Shown: positions 1 to 10,147 of the stretch, one piece after another
Position numbering within the stretch: the stretch's first letter is position 1
Layout of the letters: every line of letters starts with the position of its first letter
NCBI GenBank assembly: GCA_030849065.1
Contig: JASAON010001591.1
Location: forward strand, 1 to 64,000
Length of the DNA stretch: 64,000 nt
Source of the DNA: Jaenimonas drosophilae
Taxonomy: Eukaryota; Euglenozoa; Kinetoplastea; Trypanosomatida; Trypanosomatidae
Direction of reading: 5' to 3'
The notes under the pieces: generated by a model
Seen by the model: only the letters and a program-made list of their open reading frames with translations
Told to the model about the DNA's origin: nothing
The model's database searches: none
Translations under genes and position numbers: made by a program

Positions 1-30
1 CTTGTTCTTGACAACCTTCACAAACGGCAT
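1..30 (-). CDS. RPL5: 60S ribosomal protein L5, second tandem copy (5' end only)
   Basis: Only the first ten codons of this minus-strand gene lie in the window; the rest is beyond position 1. The ten residues (MPFVKVVKNK) are the same as the start of the complete L5 gene at 279-1196. The nucleotide identity also continues through the start codon: positions 1-47 are identical to 1167-1213, then the sequences diverge completely. This shows a tandem L5 duplication with a start-to-start distance of 1166 bp. A minus-strand AG at 50-49, preceded by a T-rich tract (about 85-108 on the plus strand read as its complement), is the likely trans-splice acceptor, leaving a short leader. The function would be that of L5 (uL18), the 5S rRNA-binding protein of the large subunit. 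Confidence 0.9.
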   Translation of the reverse strand, partial: MPFVKVVKNK

Positions 31-278
31 CCTGTGGGATGTGGAATTCTGTGGTGTGAATAGGGAACTATAGCGAAGTGTTCCCCCCCCCAAAAAAAAA
101 AAAGAAAACAAAATTTTGAGGAGCAAAAAAGAGGCAGTTAGGGTATCACCAAACAGCAGTCATCGTCCATGGGTCACAGCACACGCGAGTAGCACAGAAC
201 GGTCATGGTTATGTTGTCACTAAATCATGAAAACACAAATTGTGGGTCGTGGAATCCTTCACTTGCCATTGTGACTGC
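31..278 (-). other. Spacer between tandem L5 copies
   Basis: This non-coding spacer holds the 3' UTR of the complete L5 gene and the 5' signals of the next copy. A C run followed by an A run at about 85-108 becomes, on the sense strand, a T-rich tract followed by G. The downstream CACAG at 54-49 is a good trans-splice acceptor. Only the last part (31-47) is shared with the other copy's leader. Confidence 0.7.
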
Positions 279-1196
279 TTACTTGCCGAGGCGGGCACGG
301 ATGCTGGCAACCTTGGCCTTCGCAGCGGCCTTCTTCTCAGCACCGGTGAGCTTCTTCTGGCCGTAGCTCTTGCGCTCGCCGCCAGCCTTCTTGGCCTTCT
401 TGGGGAGGCTCTTGGAGGGGTCAGCGCGGATGGCAGCGTGGGCCTTCTTGTAGATGGCCTCGATCGCGTCGGGGGCAACCTTCGCGCTGATGTACTTGGA
501 GAACTGGTTAAGCTTCTCATCAGGGTTGGAGCTGGCCTCCTCCTTCACCATCTTCAGGTACTCAGCAACGTGCTTGCCGAAGATGCGGTCACGGTGCACC
601 TTAGCGTTGAGCTCACCCTTCTCCTTGTTGAAGCCAGGGAAGCGGCGGGGCTTGTGGGGCACGGCAATACCGCCGTCCACGGCACCCTTCAGCACACCGA
701 ACACGCGAGCACCAGTGGTGGTGCGAGCAAGACCGACGTCAAGGATAGCCTTGAAGGGGAAGAGAGCCTCATCGTCGCCCTGGTCGTCGCTCTTCGTGCG
801 AGCAGCGTTGAAGGCACCATCGGCTTCCTTCACACCCTGGAACTTCTCCGCAATGCCGAGCTTGGCGAGCGTGCGGCGGGCAAGAAGAAGACCGGTGGCG
901 TAGGCAGCGGCGTAGTTCGTCAGGCCGTGCTCAATGCCGAAGGCAGGGAGCTCGTGGGCGTAGGCAGCCATCAGCACCTCATCACCCTTGATCTTGGCCT
1001 GCACAACCTGGGCAACCACGTCCTTGTTGCTGATGCGGACGACCAGACGGTACTTGGGGGAACCGAACTTGGTCTTGTCCTGCAGCACCATCTGGCGGCG
1101 GGCATAGTAGTCAGTGCGTCCCTCACGGCGACGGCGGTACTTCACCTGAAAGCGCTTGAAGTACGCCTTGTTCTTGACAACCTTCACAAACGGCAT
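279..1196 (-). CDS. RPL5: 60S ribosomal protein L5 (uL18)
   Basis: The 305-residue product has the length and sequence of eukaryotic L5/uL18, which binds 5S rRNA and places it in the central protuberance of the large ribosomal subunit. The recognisable N-terminal half includes the basic, aromatic start (KNKAYFKRFQVKYRRRREGRTDYYARR) followed by the YRLVVRISNKD segment and the ALDVGLARTTTG-like region (seen as AILDVGLARTTTGARVFG). The C-terminus is Lys/Ala/Arg-rich. The start ATG at 1196 lies 27 bases after a minus-strand acceptor AG at 1225-1224 behind a pyrimidine tract. Codon use is strongly biased to C/G-ending codons, as in other highly expressed trypanosomatid genes. A second copy starts at position 30. 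Confidence 0.97.
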   Translation of the reverse strand: MPFVKVVKNKAYFKRFQVKYRRRREGRTDYYARRQMVLQDKTKFGSPKYRLVVRISNKDVVAQVVQAKIKGDEVLMAAYAHELPAFGIEHGLTNYAAAYATGLLLARRTLAKLGIAEKFQGVKEADGAFNAARTKSDDQGDDEALFPFKAILDVGLARTTTGARVFGVLKGAVDGGIAVPHKPRRFPGFNKEKGELNAKVHRDRIFGKHVAEYLKMVKEEASSNPDEKLNQFSKYISAKVAPDAIEAIYKKAHAAIRADPSKSLPKKAKKAGGERKSYGQKKLTGAEKKAAAKAKVASIRARLGK

Positions 1197-1786
1197 CCTG
1201 TGGGATGTGGAATCGACGGGTCCCTACAAAGAAATGAGAAGAGAAGGACAGAGGACGTGGTTACACAGGAGAGGCAGAAGTGCACGAAACGCCAGCACAT
1301 GGCTGTAGCACAGCTATGCAAAGATGGTCGTCCTTCGATTGGGGATGGACATAAAATGGGAGTCGATCATCTCTGTAAACGGGATAAGTGAGATCCAATG
1401 TACATGTCGTTGGGCCACCACACCGCGATGGTTGTTGCGGCTCTGCGTGAAGGGGTCCAGTCGTCTTGGCGAGCACGCACTTGCAGGGTGGGGAGAAAGA
1501 ATAACAATGGAGATGGCTTCAGCAAGGCGAGGGAGGGCCAAAACTGACTACCGGTTATCGGTGATATCGGGTTCATGTGCTCCAGATTCGCTGATGGTGT
1601 CAGTTGCTCCGCACTTGCGAAGCTCCTGTGGTACGTTCATTGCATAGTTAATGAATGTCAACGAATTGAGATGCAAAGCGGAATAACACTCCGAAAATAG
1701 AACAGCGATGCCGTGTTTCCATGGGGATGGAGAGCCACGAATGGCCCAAACACAAAAAAAACAGAAGAAGCTCAGCGATGCGTCCG
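1197..1786 (-). other. Intergenic region between the GAF-like gene and L5
   Basis: This stretch contains the 3' UTR of the gene ending at 1787 and the leader of L5. The likely L5 splice acceptor is the minus-strand AG at 1225-1224. An A-rich run at about 1748-1765 (T-rich on the sense strand) lies just after the upstream stop codon. Short open frames on both strands show no similarity to a protein family and no family-like composition. No RNA gene is recognisable. Confidence 0.6.
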
Positions 1787-3760
1787 TTATGACGCTTCTG
1801 AGTGAGAGCGATACGTCGAGTGGCGTTCCAAGTGAACTACACGTGCATTGAGTCGCCTCACCTTCATTTCTAGGTCTGTGATCTTTTGTTGTTTTCCCTC
1901 CATCTCACGATCGTAGTGGTCCATGACGGTTTTCAACGTGTTTTTTTCGTTCACCGCTTGTCGCCACAGCGACTCTAAACTCTTGATGTACTGAGCAGCA
2001 CCTTGGAAGAGGTCCTCTTCGTGAATGGTTCCATCCTTCTGACGGCGCATGACGTTCTTCGTGCGAGGGAGGACCTCCTGGGGCACCGCGGTGACAGTTG
2101 CCTCATCGGTAGTTCGTACCATGGTCAGCGAGCGGGGGACGCGTCCGTCGGCGGAGGAAGACATGTAGGACACCAAGCGAGTGGCCTTTTTTGACTGAAA
2201 GTCGGGGTCACGTTGGGTAGAGGCTGAAATGTTGGGGAAAACCATGAAACGACGGAGCGCCGCCACCCCTGTTGGTGCCCAACTGCATGTCAAGAGAAGG
2301 TCTCGCTGGTAGCGCGTGAGGAGGGTCTCGAATAGAATGGCCGCGCTCCAGGCTACGTGCTCATCCAGCACCGTGAAATCGCCCGTGCTATTGTTCACCC
2401 GCTTGTCACCAATGACGAGGCAGCCGAAATCGCTCACGGGCACAACCACAGCGGTATGAACGTTGAGGTTCCGTCGGGTGCTACTTCCTGGCGATGGGAG
2501 GCGGCCTGCACGCGATGGTGGCATTCCGTTCGTCTCGGCACTGGCTGGTTCAATGTCCATCTCTCTCGGATCATCATCCTTAAGGCTGATAGCTGTCCAG
2601 TCGCTCTTGCGTAGATTCAGCCCAACACCGGTCTGTACGACTGCAGTGAGGGTGCTCATGGTGGAGTAGCTTACCTCCTGTGGAAGCTTCCCCTCAGTAT
2701 GCAGCTTCGCCACACAGTGGAGAAACTGAGGCTTCTCGTCCTCTGGCTGAGCACCAGATGACGGCCCTTGGTTCTTCGAGCGGGCGGTACGCCCTGTGCT
2801 GAGGTGGTTATCCTCGGTTTGCATGCCGTTGATGTAAACCGCAGCACACATGCTTTCCGTCTGAGTGAGCGCGCTTTCAAGAATGAAGTAGAGCACCGAT
2901 TGAAGGGCATTCGCCGCCGCTCGACGGTCGCTAAGGCGCTTGCCGAGTGGGCCGTTGCGCGCGGGAGTTGTTGTCTTTCCACGAGTAGAGTTGAGATGGG
3001 TATCAGCGGCAGTGCTACCAAAGCCTATGGTGTCGTTGTAAGCAGCAGCAGCCTCACGTGCAGCAGGGAGTAGGCCCTCAAATCCATCGGTCAGGCCCGC
3101 AGAGTGAGCGCGTGTCCCCAACGAGCGGAGCATGGCACTGCGGCTTTGCCCCTCTGTCGGTGAAAGTGCGGCAGGGGTTGTTTGTGTGGTTTGGGTGGAT
3201 CCCATCGACGCCACCTCGTTCTCCAGTGAGGCAAAGAGATTGTTTTCCCCGTAGACCTGAAATCCCTGTGGAACCATACGACGCTTTGTGCATATCTCCC
3301 CAAGCTCCCCGAGCTCTTTGCCCCTCATGTGGCGATAGAACTCGACCAAGTGATCATTGATTCTTGCCTCTAGATGTTGGGTTACCTGGCTCAGAACACG
3401 TCCGAGGTTGCCAAGCAGTGTGAGCGTTTCGAGACCGCAGCTCTTCGGTAACTGAAGCTGATCAACCAGTGTGGGATGAGTCATTGAGGAGGCCGCGTCG
3501 GTGCTTGCCTGTGATACCCCAGGGCCACGTGACGGAACCGTTGGGAGGGAGGTTGCCGGACGTGAGGAAACCCCGCTGGCGTCCGCAACAGACTTACGAA
3601 AGGCGGAGTCGTTGAAGTTGATGGTCGATGCGGCCGAAGACTGGCGGTGCAACTTGGTAGTTGCCATGCTTCGATTCACCAGAGAGGCCGACTGCAGTAA
3701 CTGGGCTACATGACTGAGGGTGTGAAAGTCATCCAAGATTGCACGATCTTCTATCAACAT
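1787..3760 (-). CDS. Conserved hypothetical: GAF-like domain plus C-terminal coiled coil
   Basis: The 657-residue protein is not assigned to a named family. Residues about 285-485 look like a GAF-type small-ligand-binding fold. There is a helical segment (ALQSVLYFILESALTQTES), a beta strand (MCAAVYING), and later HTAVVVPVSDFGCLVIGDK followed by a helix ending in LFETLLTRYQRDL. A low-complexity Ser/Thr/Pro insert interrupts this domain. Residues about 590-650 are heptad-like and charged, suggesting a coiled coil. Residues 40-100 and 180-280 are probably disordered. No transmembrane segment or signal peptide is seen. The start is an ATG at 3760. GAF plus coiled coil is common in axonemal or signalling proteins, but the cellular role here is only a guess. 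Confidence 0.75.
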   Translation of the reverse strand: MLIEDRAILDDFHTLSHVAQLLQSASLVNRSMATTKLHRQSSAASTINFNDSAFRKSVADASGVSSRPATSLPTVPSRGPGVSQASTDAASSMTHPTLVDQLQLPKSCGLETLTLLGNLGRVLSQVTQHLEARINDHLVEFYRHMRGKELGELGEICTKRRMVPQGFQVYGENNLFASLENEVASMGSTQTTQTTPAALSPTEGQSRSAMLRSLGTRAHSAGLTDGFEGLLPAAREAAAAYNDTIGFGSTAADTHLNSTRGKTTTPARNGPLGKRLSDRRAAANALQSVLYFILESALTQTESMCAAVYINGMQTEDNHLSTGRTARSKNQGPSSGAQPEDEKPQFLHCVAKLHTEGKLPQEVSYSTMSTLTAVVQTGVGLNLRKSDWTAISLKDDDPREMDIEPASAETNGMPPSRAGRLPSPGSSTRRNLNVHTAVVVPVSDFGCLVIGDKRVNNSTGDFTVLDEHVAWSAAILFETLLTRYQRDLLLTCSWAPTGVAALRRFMVFPNISASTQRDPDFQSKKATRLVSYMSSSADGRVPRSLTMVRTTDEATVTAVPQEVLPRTKNVMRRQKDGTIHEEDLFQGAAQYIKSLESLWRQAVNEKNTLKTVMDHYDREMEGKQQKITDLEMKVRRLNARVVHLERHSTYRSHSEAS

Positions 3761-6700
3761 GTTGCGGTGGTTAACGGCAATGCTGTGATGGATGAGCCTC
3801 TATGAGGAGCTCAACAACAAGGGAAACAATAACTTTCTAGGTGTTTCTGTATGTTCGCCAATGAATCCACGCTACACTCGTCAATGAGTGTGTCATACCA
3901 GAAGACAAAGATGAGGTAGGGAGAGAAGAAGAATACTTCACATGTCGTGCATCACATCTCATTGCATCATCGCTGTGATTCCGCAGGAAGAACCACAACG
4001 CATATACAGAGGGCATTCAGTGAGCGAGAAGCTTGAGTACGTCCAGAAATGATACAAAGGTCTTGGATGTGGATCGCCTTAGTCCCCATTCATCGGGGGA
4101 AGTGCGTGGAGACGAAACTACCATCGTCTCCGCGACTTGCGTATGTCAGCCCACCACTTGCCATCATTGTTGTGGCTGTGGGCTGAGCAACACAAGAACA
4201 GCGAGAACGCCACGACACACAGGCGCCAATGGCGCATCCAATCAAAGGAGTGATCGAGAAAAACAACACAAGTTTCTTCCAAAGAAGGGGGTCATCACTG
4301 GGAGGGGAAAAAAAAGAGTGGGAAAGATCGTTGGTGAGAGTTCGCATGTAAGGATCAAGACGGCTGCAGTCACATACACACGCAAGCAAACAAAAGTAGG
4401 AGAAGGCGGAGGTGGTGGAGTTCCGTATTCTTCCCTTCACGACAACAATCCGTCATCCGTGGGAGAGACACCCTCCCTGCGTTCACCTCAAAAAAGCGTG
4501 TGGCTGCTTTGGGTATAGCAACAACAAACAAAAAGCAAAAGCAAAGTACTGAGAAACCGTGAGCACCTATCATTTGACAGCTTCTCCGGGGGCGTAAAGA
4601 GGGGGGTTAGTGAAGAATCAAAACGACCTCAAAGCGATCCCGAATCGGTTGCTACACTCACTACGGAGATAACGAGAACGGAGCAATCAAGATAGAAAAA
4701 TAAAAGCAAAGATCGCTCCAGCACCACATCGCTCGATCGACTGTAGTGCGGATAATCTGCTCTGTTGATCGCCGTGGAACCGCTGGCACCATTACATTTC
4801 ATCATTGAGCGCTGCTACCCACACATCCTTGGTTCAGCATTGCCTGCGATTGAAGCGCCAGCCAGTTCACCGACACACCCACATACAAACAAAAACGACA
4901 AGAAACGATCACCATTCTCAATAGCCGCCCTTCGCTCACCCAATCAAATTCAGACATTACAACAGGGCACGATCCTGGGTGATTCTATGCGTGCAGCATG
5001 TGAGAAGGAAGCATCGGAGAGTAACGGTAAGTAGCACAGAATAGTAAAGAAGGGGGGAAGGGAGTGGTGAAAAGAGCAGTTTGGTGAGAAAGGAGCAATG
5101 CCGCAGCGAAAACGTGGATGGGAAACAAAAAAAAGACGTCATGAGTGCAGCCTGCCAATGCTTATTGAGCTGAAACACGGACGGCAGAAAACCGGTCAAT
5201 AAGCCGGCACCGAACGGCGGAGCAAAGCACTGCAGCGCCACGCCTGCGAAAAAGAAAACGTCAGTTTACTGTAGTGGGAGAAAAACGCCCTGAAGCACTG
5301 AAATGGGGGCGGACAAGCCTTTGGGGCTTTACCTTTGAAGAGAAAAATACAAAATACTTTTTGTTTCGCACAATGGATCACTGCTGGGGATGCATCACTG
5401 ATGGAGAGACACGACACAGACGAGGTAGACCAGGACCACCATCGCTGGCAGGTGCCGGGCACCACGTCACCTCATTGCCGAAGCCTCTATGGTGCAAAGA
5501 AACTGCGTGGGAAAAAAAATACCAAGCCATGAGAACAAAAATGGTTAGCTGTTAACAGCTAATATGGAGTCGTGCACCGCCTGTAGCCAATGAGAATCAC
5601 TTATGGAGACTGCTGTGTATGGATTGTATGAAACAGGTTTCGTGAATCAGACCAATTGGTGTGGGCACGTACCCCCGCACACTTTGGGTAATCATATGAT
5701 GAAAAACTTTGCTTTTTCGCCGCTGTTGATGAGCAGCCCCGTCCTCTATCCTGGTACTCTCCCTCTCCCCTCAACAGTGAGGATGAGAATGCTCTTCCAC
5801 GTATACGCCTGAGGTGCACGAAGGAAGAGTAACACAGGAGGAGGGCTGGTGGCTGACAAACAACAAAAACAGATAACCGAAAAGCACCATGAGCGTTCCA
5901 ATCAATCAACCACTTGTGATGTAGATGGGGCATCACTCTCTCAAACTGTTGCTGTCTCGACAGTGGGATCTTTGCGATCCCAAATCACGAAGATAGTCGA
6001 AAGGATTAACAAAGAAAAAGTGCATAACTTTGTCATATGAAGGGCTTAAGTGGGTCGAAGAAAGGGAGGAAGAAATAAACGCTGATGATGGGAGAGGGGG
6101 ATGGCGGCCAAAAGAGAAAAAGAAGGTGGAAAGTAGAGAGGGCCCTGAAATCAAAGCAAAAAGAACGGGTACGTCTGGCATAGTGTCTAGTTCGATGTCA
6201 CCTGCTCTCCCGGCATATAACACAATCCTATGCAATTGCGGCAGGAGCGTTGATCATCTTCACGGCTCACGTTAGTCAGACACTATTCAGCCTATACCGA
6301 TACGTCACTGAGATGGGCTTCTCATCTGCTCAATGCCACATCCAGGATGAAGAACAGAAAAACAACGAACACATTTCATCAAGCATATGAAGATCCACAC
6401 GACAAGCGGCAAGTCACACCGCTGCGTGTGTTGAAAGGCCGTTAGATGGAGGAACAACGAAACATTTTCTTTGTATATATAGATTGCGATGTGGCGGCAA
6501 ATACATAACTTCATTCGCAACCCACCAGCAGTCAAGCACAGTTGACTGCTAAGCAACAACAAAGATGCTGCAAGAAGAATGAAAAAGGGGGTTTCCTTCA
6601 TCCCTCCTTCCGTGCTCATCGCCAAGAAATCACACGACACGGAAAGGTCGCGTCTCGGCACAGCAGTCGGAGAACACACGGAAGGAGAAGAAGAACTAAT

Positions 6701-7045
6701 CTACATGCCCGTTAGTGCAGAGAGCACCACTCTCACACCAAACGGCTTTTGAGCAACTGTCGTGAAGGAATCGACACTCCTTCCTCAGGTTCACCACTGT
6801 GTGAACGAAGCAACTGCCCAAGTCGTACATCACATCGATGTCCGCAAGAAATTGAGGAGACCCGAGCTGCAGCTCATCCATCATCAGAGAGGGAAGAAAA
6901 CAAAGAGGAAGGAAGGAAAATAAAAGAAATCCTCTTATTCCAAAAAAAAAAGAAAAAAGAAACAGCTGCTTCATGACAGTATCAGCTTGGGAGAAGCTTC
7001 ATGGGATAGGATCGGCATCCCTTCACCCCATGGTGTTCTCACTCG
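3761..7045 (-). other. Long non-coding stretch downstream of the DYRK kinase
   Basis: About 3.3 kb without a convincing gene, by far the longest gene-free stretch apart from the strand-switch region. Open frames on both strands are short, compositionally odd and mutually overlapping. The plus strand is purine-rich in patches (for example 4296-4325, 6055-6130, 6880-6965), so the sense strand is pyrimidine-rich, as in trypanosomatid UTRs. The pyrimidine-rich tracts nearest 3760 could feed trans-splicing of the next gene. The simplest reading is a very long 3' UTR of the kinase mRNA plus the short leader of the downstream gene. No tRNA, snRNA or rRNA was recognised. Confidence 0.55.
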
Positions 7046-8824
7046 CTACTGCTGTCGACGGCTCTTCACCCAAGGATGCTCCCTTGCCTCAACGGCAGTC
7101 ATTCGCTTATCTGGGTGGTAGATCAAACAGCGAGAAACGAAATCTAAAAACAGGCTATCCTTTTCATGGAATGCCGACTTCAGGAACATTTGAAGGGAGC
7201 GGCTTCCGGGACTACGCCTCTGACGATGCTTCTTGCTAAGATCGGCCTTGAGCTCACCAGACTCCAAAAAGAATTTGTGAGCACGTTTTCCCTTGGCAAT
7301 TAGGTCTTGTGAGAAATCGCCCAAGTACTCCGTCATGCGCTCCAGAAGCTCCCCCTCGCAGCATGCTGGGAAAATGGGATAGCCGTTCGCTAGCTCACAC
7401 AGCACGCACCCAAAGCTCCACATGTCAATGGCGCAGGTGTAGGGAATGCCAAGAACAATTTCTGGCGCACGGTAGTACCTCGATTGAATGTACGTAAACA
7501 TACGCTTGTCCTCACGGCAAGCAGATCCGAAATCGATGAGCTTGAGCCGGCGGTAGTGAGAGTTGCTAGCTGCACGGGAAGACTCACTGCAGATTACTAT
7601 ATTTTCGGGCTTTACATCACAGTGGATGATGTGGTTGGAATGCACATAGGTCAGCGAAGTCAGCATCTGCTCCGTGAAGTCTAATAGGTAGTCCATCGAT
7701 ACAGGCTTGAACTTCTGCTGCTGGCACATAATGTAAAGATCCATGACAAGGAGCTCAAACACCATGATGTAGTGGTTACGAAACATGCCAGAATCAATCA
7801 ATCGCACAATATTTGCGTGGTCACGAGGGTCGCCGTTCTTGAGCACCTCCAAGAGATGCACCTCCTCCTTTGCTTGCTTCGTGTAGGTGGGGTTGTTTCG
7901 AATCAGCTTCACCGCAACCTGGCAATTACGCTTGTGATCCATCGCCTTGACAACCACACCGAACGTGCCGCGGCCAAGCTCCTTCAGGATCTCATAGCGA
8001 TAGGCGATGTGATCGCCCACGACTATCTTGTAGTGGCTGTTGTCATCGTCATAGCCGCTGTTATGGCTGGATCCGCGCACCGCATTTACCTTCTTGCAGC
8101 TCTCCGTTCCGCAGAAGAAGACATCTGGTGAGTATTGTTTTATCTCCTCCTCCTCATAGTTGGTAAGGGGTACCTGATACTGCGGCGTAACGGCGGCGGA
8201 TGCCGTGGAGTTGCTGCTGCTGCTGATGCCACCACCTGGCGTCATGGACTGATCGTTGGAGTAGTAGGCGAGGCCACTGCTGCTGTTGGTATGCTGAAAC
8301 TTCTTGTCAAAGGGAGACATGTACGACGGCATGCCCATGGGATAGAGAGCGGTGGGCGAGCTAGTCTCTTCACCGCTGCCTTGGGTGAGAGAAGGAAGGT
8401 TGCCGTGACGTGCGGTCTGCACCGCCATGCCGGTGTTGTTGTATGACTGGTTCTTTTCGTTGGAGTGGGGGTCCATCGCGCCGTCTTCTGACACGGCGTC
8501 GTCACGGTCATGGGTCAGCACCGCCTGCTGGTGGTGGGGGTGCTTCTTGCCTTTCCACCTTCGGTAGGTTGAGCTGTTGCTTTGAAGGATCACATTGTTG
8601 CGTGCGGCTTGGCGATCCTTACTACGGCTTGGTGGGTATGACGGGGGGACTGGCAGCTTCTTGCGGTAGTTGGCGTTGGCGAGTTGGCTACTGGAGAGAT
8701 TGTTTCCCTTGATGAGGGGCAATCGTTCATCGTTAGCCCCAGGAGAGCGGACATTGTACATCAAGGGGTCTCCGTTGGCGATGATGTGGCGCTTGGCACT
8801 GGTCTTGCTAGAGGCAGATGTCAT
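7046..8824 (-). CDS. DYRK: DYRK-family dual-specificity protein kinase
   Basis: A 592-residue kinase counted from the ATG at 8824. Residues 1-255 are low-complexity (Ser, Asn, Gln, Tyr). A DYRK-homology box (DDDNSHYKIVVGDHI) at about 259-273 directly precedes the catalytic domain, a hallmark of the DYRK class. Catalytic motifs follow in order: glycine loop GRGTFG (284-289), VAVKLI lysine, HCDVKPEN (401-408), DFG (431-433), and the activation loop YIQSRYYRAPE (445-455). The tyrosine of YIQSR is the one DYRKs autophosphorylate during translation. The frame is open upstream to a TTG at 8935, but the first ATG after the likely acceptor (sense-strand GCTAAG near 8970) is at 8824. It is followed by a 3.3-kb gene-free stretch. 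In T. brucei a DYRK kinase acts in developmental signalling; that role is inference here. Confidence 0.93.
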   Translation of the reverse strand: MTSASSKTSAKRHIIANGDPLMYNVRSPGANDERLPLIKGNNLSSSQLANANYRKKLPVPPSYPPSRSKDRQAARNNVILQSNSSTYRRWKGKKHPHHQQAVLTHDRDDAVSEDGAMDPHSNEKNQSYNNTGMAVQTARHGNLPSLTQGSGEETSSPTALYPMGMPSYMSPFDKKFQHTNSSSGLAYYSNDQSMTPGGGISSSSNSTASAAVTPQYQVPLTNYEEEEIKQYSPDVFFCGTESCKKVNAVRGSSHNSGYDDDNSHYKIVVGDHIAYRYEILKELGRGTFGVVVKAMDHKRNCQVAVKLIRNNPTYTKQAKEEVHLLEVLKNGDPRDHANIVRLIDSGMFRNHYIMVFELLVMDLYIMCQQQKFKPVSMDYLLDFTEQMLTSLTYVHSNHIIHCDVKPENIVICSESSRAASNSHYRRLKLIDFGSACREDKRMFTYIQSRYYRAPEIVLGIPYTCAIDMWSFGCVLCELANGYPIFPACCEGELLERMTEYLGDFSQDLIAKGKRAHKFFLESGELKADLSKKHRQRRSPGSRSLQMFLKSAFHEKDSLFLDFVSRCLIYHPDKRMTAVEAREHPWVKSRRQQ

Positions 8825-9282
8825 CGTCGATGATTTTCCTGACTGCTGAGTACAATGATGTGATGAGTACGAAGGGATGGTCGTTGGTGCAGCAAACAGC
8901 TTCCGACACTCTGATATGTGCGTACTCGTGACCAAGGTGAGCCCAGTGGCGTACGCGCACAGGAACGGGGCGACTTAGGACTTAGCGAGAAAACGTAAAG
9001 TCGAGGGTATTGGAGTAGAAAAGAGATACAAAAAAAACAAAAGAAACGAGAATCGACTAGTACGTCTGAAAAGCAATTTTCGCGTGAGCTACGATTTGCC
9101 TACAGCTGGATCGTGGTTCAGCGACATAAAACAAGCAGGGCAAAGAGAAGAGAAAAGCATATGTTGAGACTGAGATGATCATACGCATCCATGTAGCAAT
9201 AGTATAAAAATCTGTGATTACCTTCGGCACAGTCATCCGCTGTCCGACTACCTGACCCCAAGGCCACACCATTCAATAGAAG
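8825..9282 (-). other. Intergenic region between p24 gene and DYRK kinase
   Basis: The region contains the 3' UTR of the p24 gene and the kinase leader. A purine-rich plus-strand segment at about 9017-9050 gives a T-rich tract on the sense strand. The first AG downstream of it lies near 8970 and is the likely kinase splice acceptor. The open frame at 9057-9272 on the minus strand has no recognisable features. Confidence 0.6.
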
Positions 9283-9930
9283 CTAATCGATCATTCGTTT
9301 CTTTCGGAAGAACAGCTTCAAGTGGCGTAACTCCCAGTACGTGAATGCAACGAAAAATGCAACAACCAGAACGCCCATCCACAGCACTTTTGATCGCATA
9401 TGGTAGTTAGTCCGCAGTGATTCTCCTTCTTTCTTGAGGAAGTAAATGTACTCTGCGTGAATACCACGAACGGCATCCTCTAGAGCTCGCATCTGTACTT
9501 CAATTGGCTTCATCTTTTCCTTCGTGGCCAAGTTGCGATAGTCAATATTCTCGGTACCCACCTTGAAGCTGAGAACGATGGATCGGCCTTCTTTGCTATT
9601 GGCTAGCTGAGCGTTGCGAGCAACGCGAGATGAGAAGCAGAGGATGTAGTCACCCCCTTCTGTCACAGTGTCCGAGAAGGTTCCGGTGTTCTTACCTTCT
9701 TCGAACCACAGAACAGTGCCGAATGAGTCGACGAGGTTCACATCCACGAACTGTGCCTTTGCATCACCTGCAGAATAGCTCACCGAGAACATGGTGCCGC
9801 TGGGGACCTCTTCCATGAAGCAGCGCTGTGAGTTAACGGGTATCTCAAACTTGAAGGCTAGGGCCGGAGAAGACACTAGCATAGCAAGCGCTAGGAGCAG
9901 CGCCACAGCCAGATTGATTCCTCTATTCAT
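9283..9930 (-). CDS. p24/emp24/gp25L family cargo receptor
   Basis: A 215-residue type I membrane protein with the complete p24 layout. It has an N-terminal signal peptide (NLAVALLLALAMLVSSPALA) and a GOLD-type beta domain containing the conserved CFMEEVPSGTMFSVSY and GDYILCFSS segments, whose two cysteines form the family's disulphide. A heptad linker (KPIEVQMRALEDAVRGIHAEYIYF) follows, then one transmembrane helix at about 182-200 and a short cytosolic tail containing LKLFFRKKRMID. The FF and dibasic pair are the usual COPII/COPI sorting signals. The protein would cycle between ER and Golgi and help load cargo into vesicles. The start chosen is the ATG at 9930; the frame extends five codons upstream to a GTG, which is not a plausible start. 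Confidence 0.93.
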   Translation of the reverse strand: MNRGINLAVALLLALAMLVSSPALAFKFEIPVNSQRCFMEEVPSGTMFSVSYSAGDAKAQFVDVNLVDSFGTVLWFEEGKNTGTFSDTVTEGGDYILCFSSRVARNAQLANSKEGRSIVLSFKVGTENIDYRNLATKEKMKPIEVQMRALEDAVRGIHAEYIYFLKKEGESLRTNYHMRSKVLWMGVLVVAFFVAFTYWELRHLKLFFRKKRMID

Positions 9931-10147
9931 GCCGGCAGAACACACAACAACACGAGATATAGTGCCAATGATGACAAGTACTTGCTAGCATAGAAAGGTA
10001 GAGTAGAGCAGTTGTGTCAATGGCATCCATGCAAATACAGAGGGAGCTACCTCATCCACCTACCCCAGTGACCCACATCGCAATCTGGCAACGGTCGAGT
10101 TCCGTTAACAGCAGCAAAAAAAAAAAGTCGTCGGACAGTCAAGTCTA

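Noticed and set aside
240..1391. 383-codon plus-strand frame across the L5 gene
   Set aside because: It is the antisense shadow of L5. Strong G/C-ending codon bias in L5 removes stop codons on the opposite strand.
4033..4518. 161-codon plus-strand frame in the gap behind the DYRK gene
   Set aside because: Opposite to the direction of the unit, no family similarity, composition like UTR sequence.
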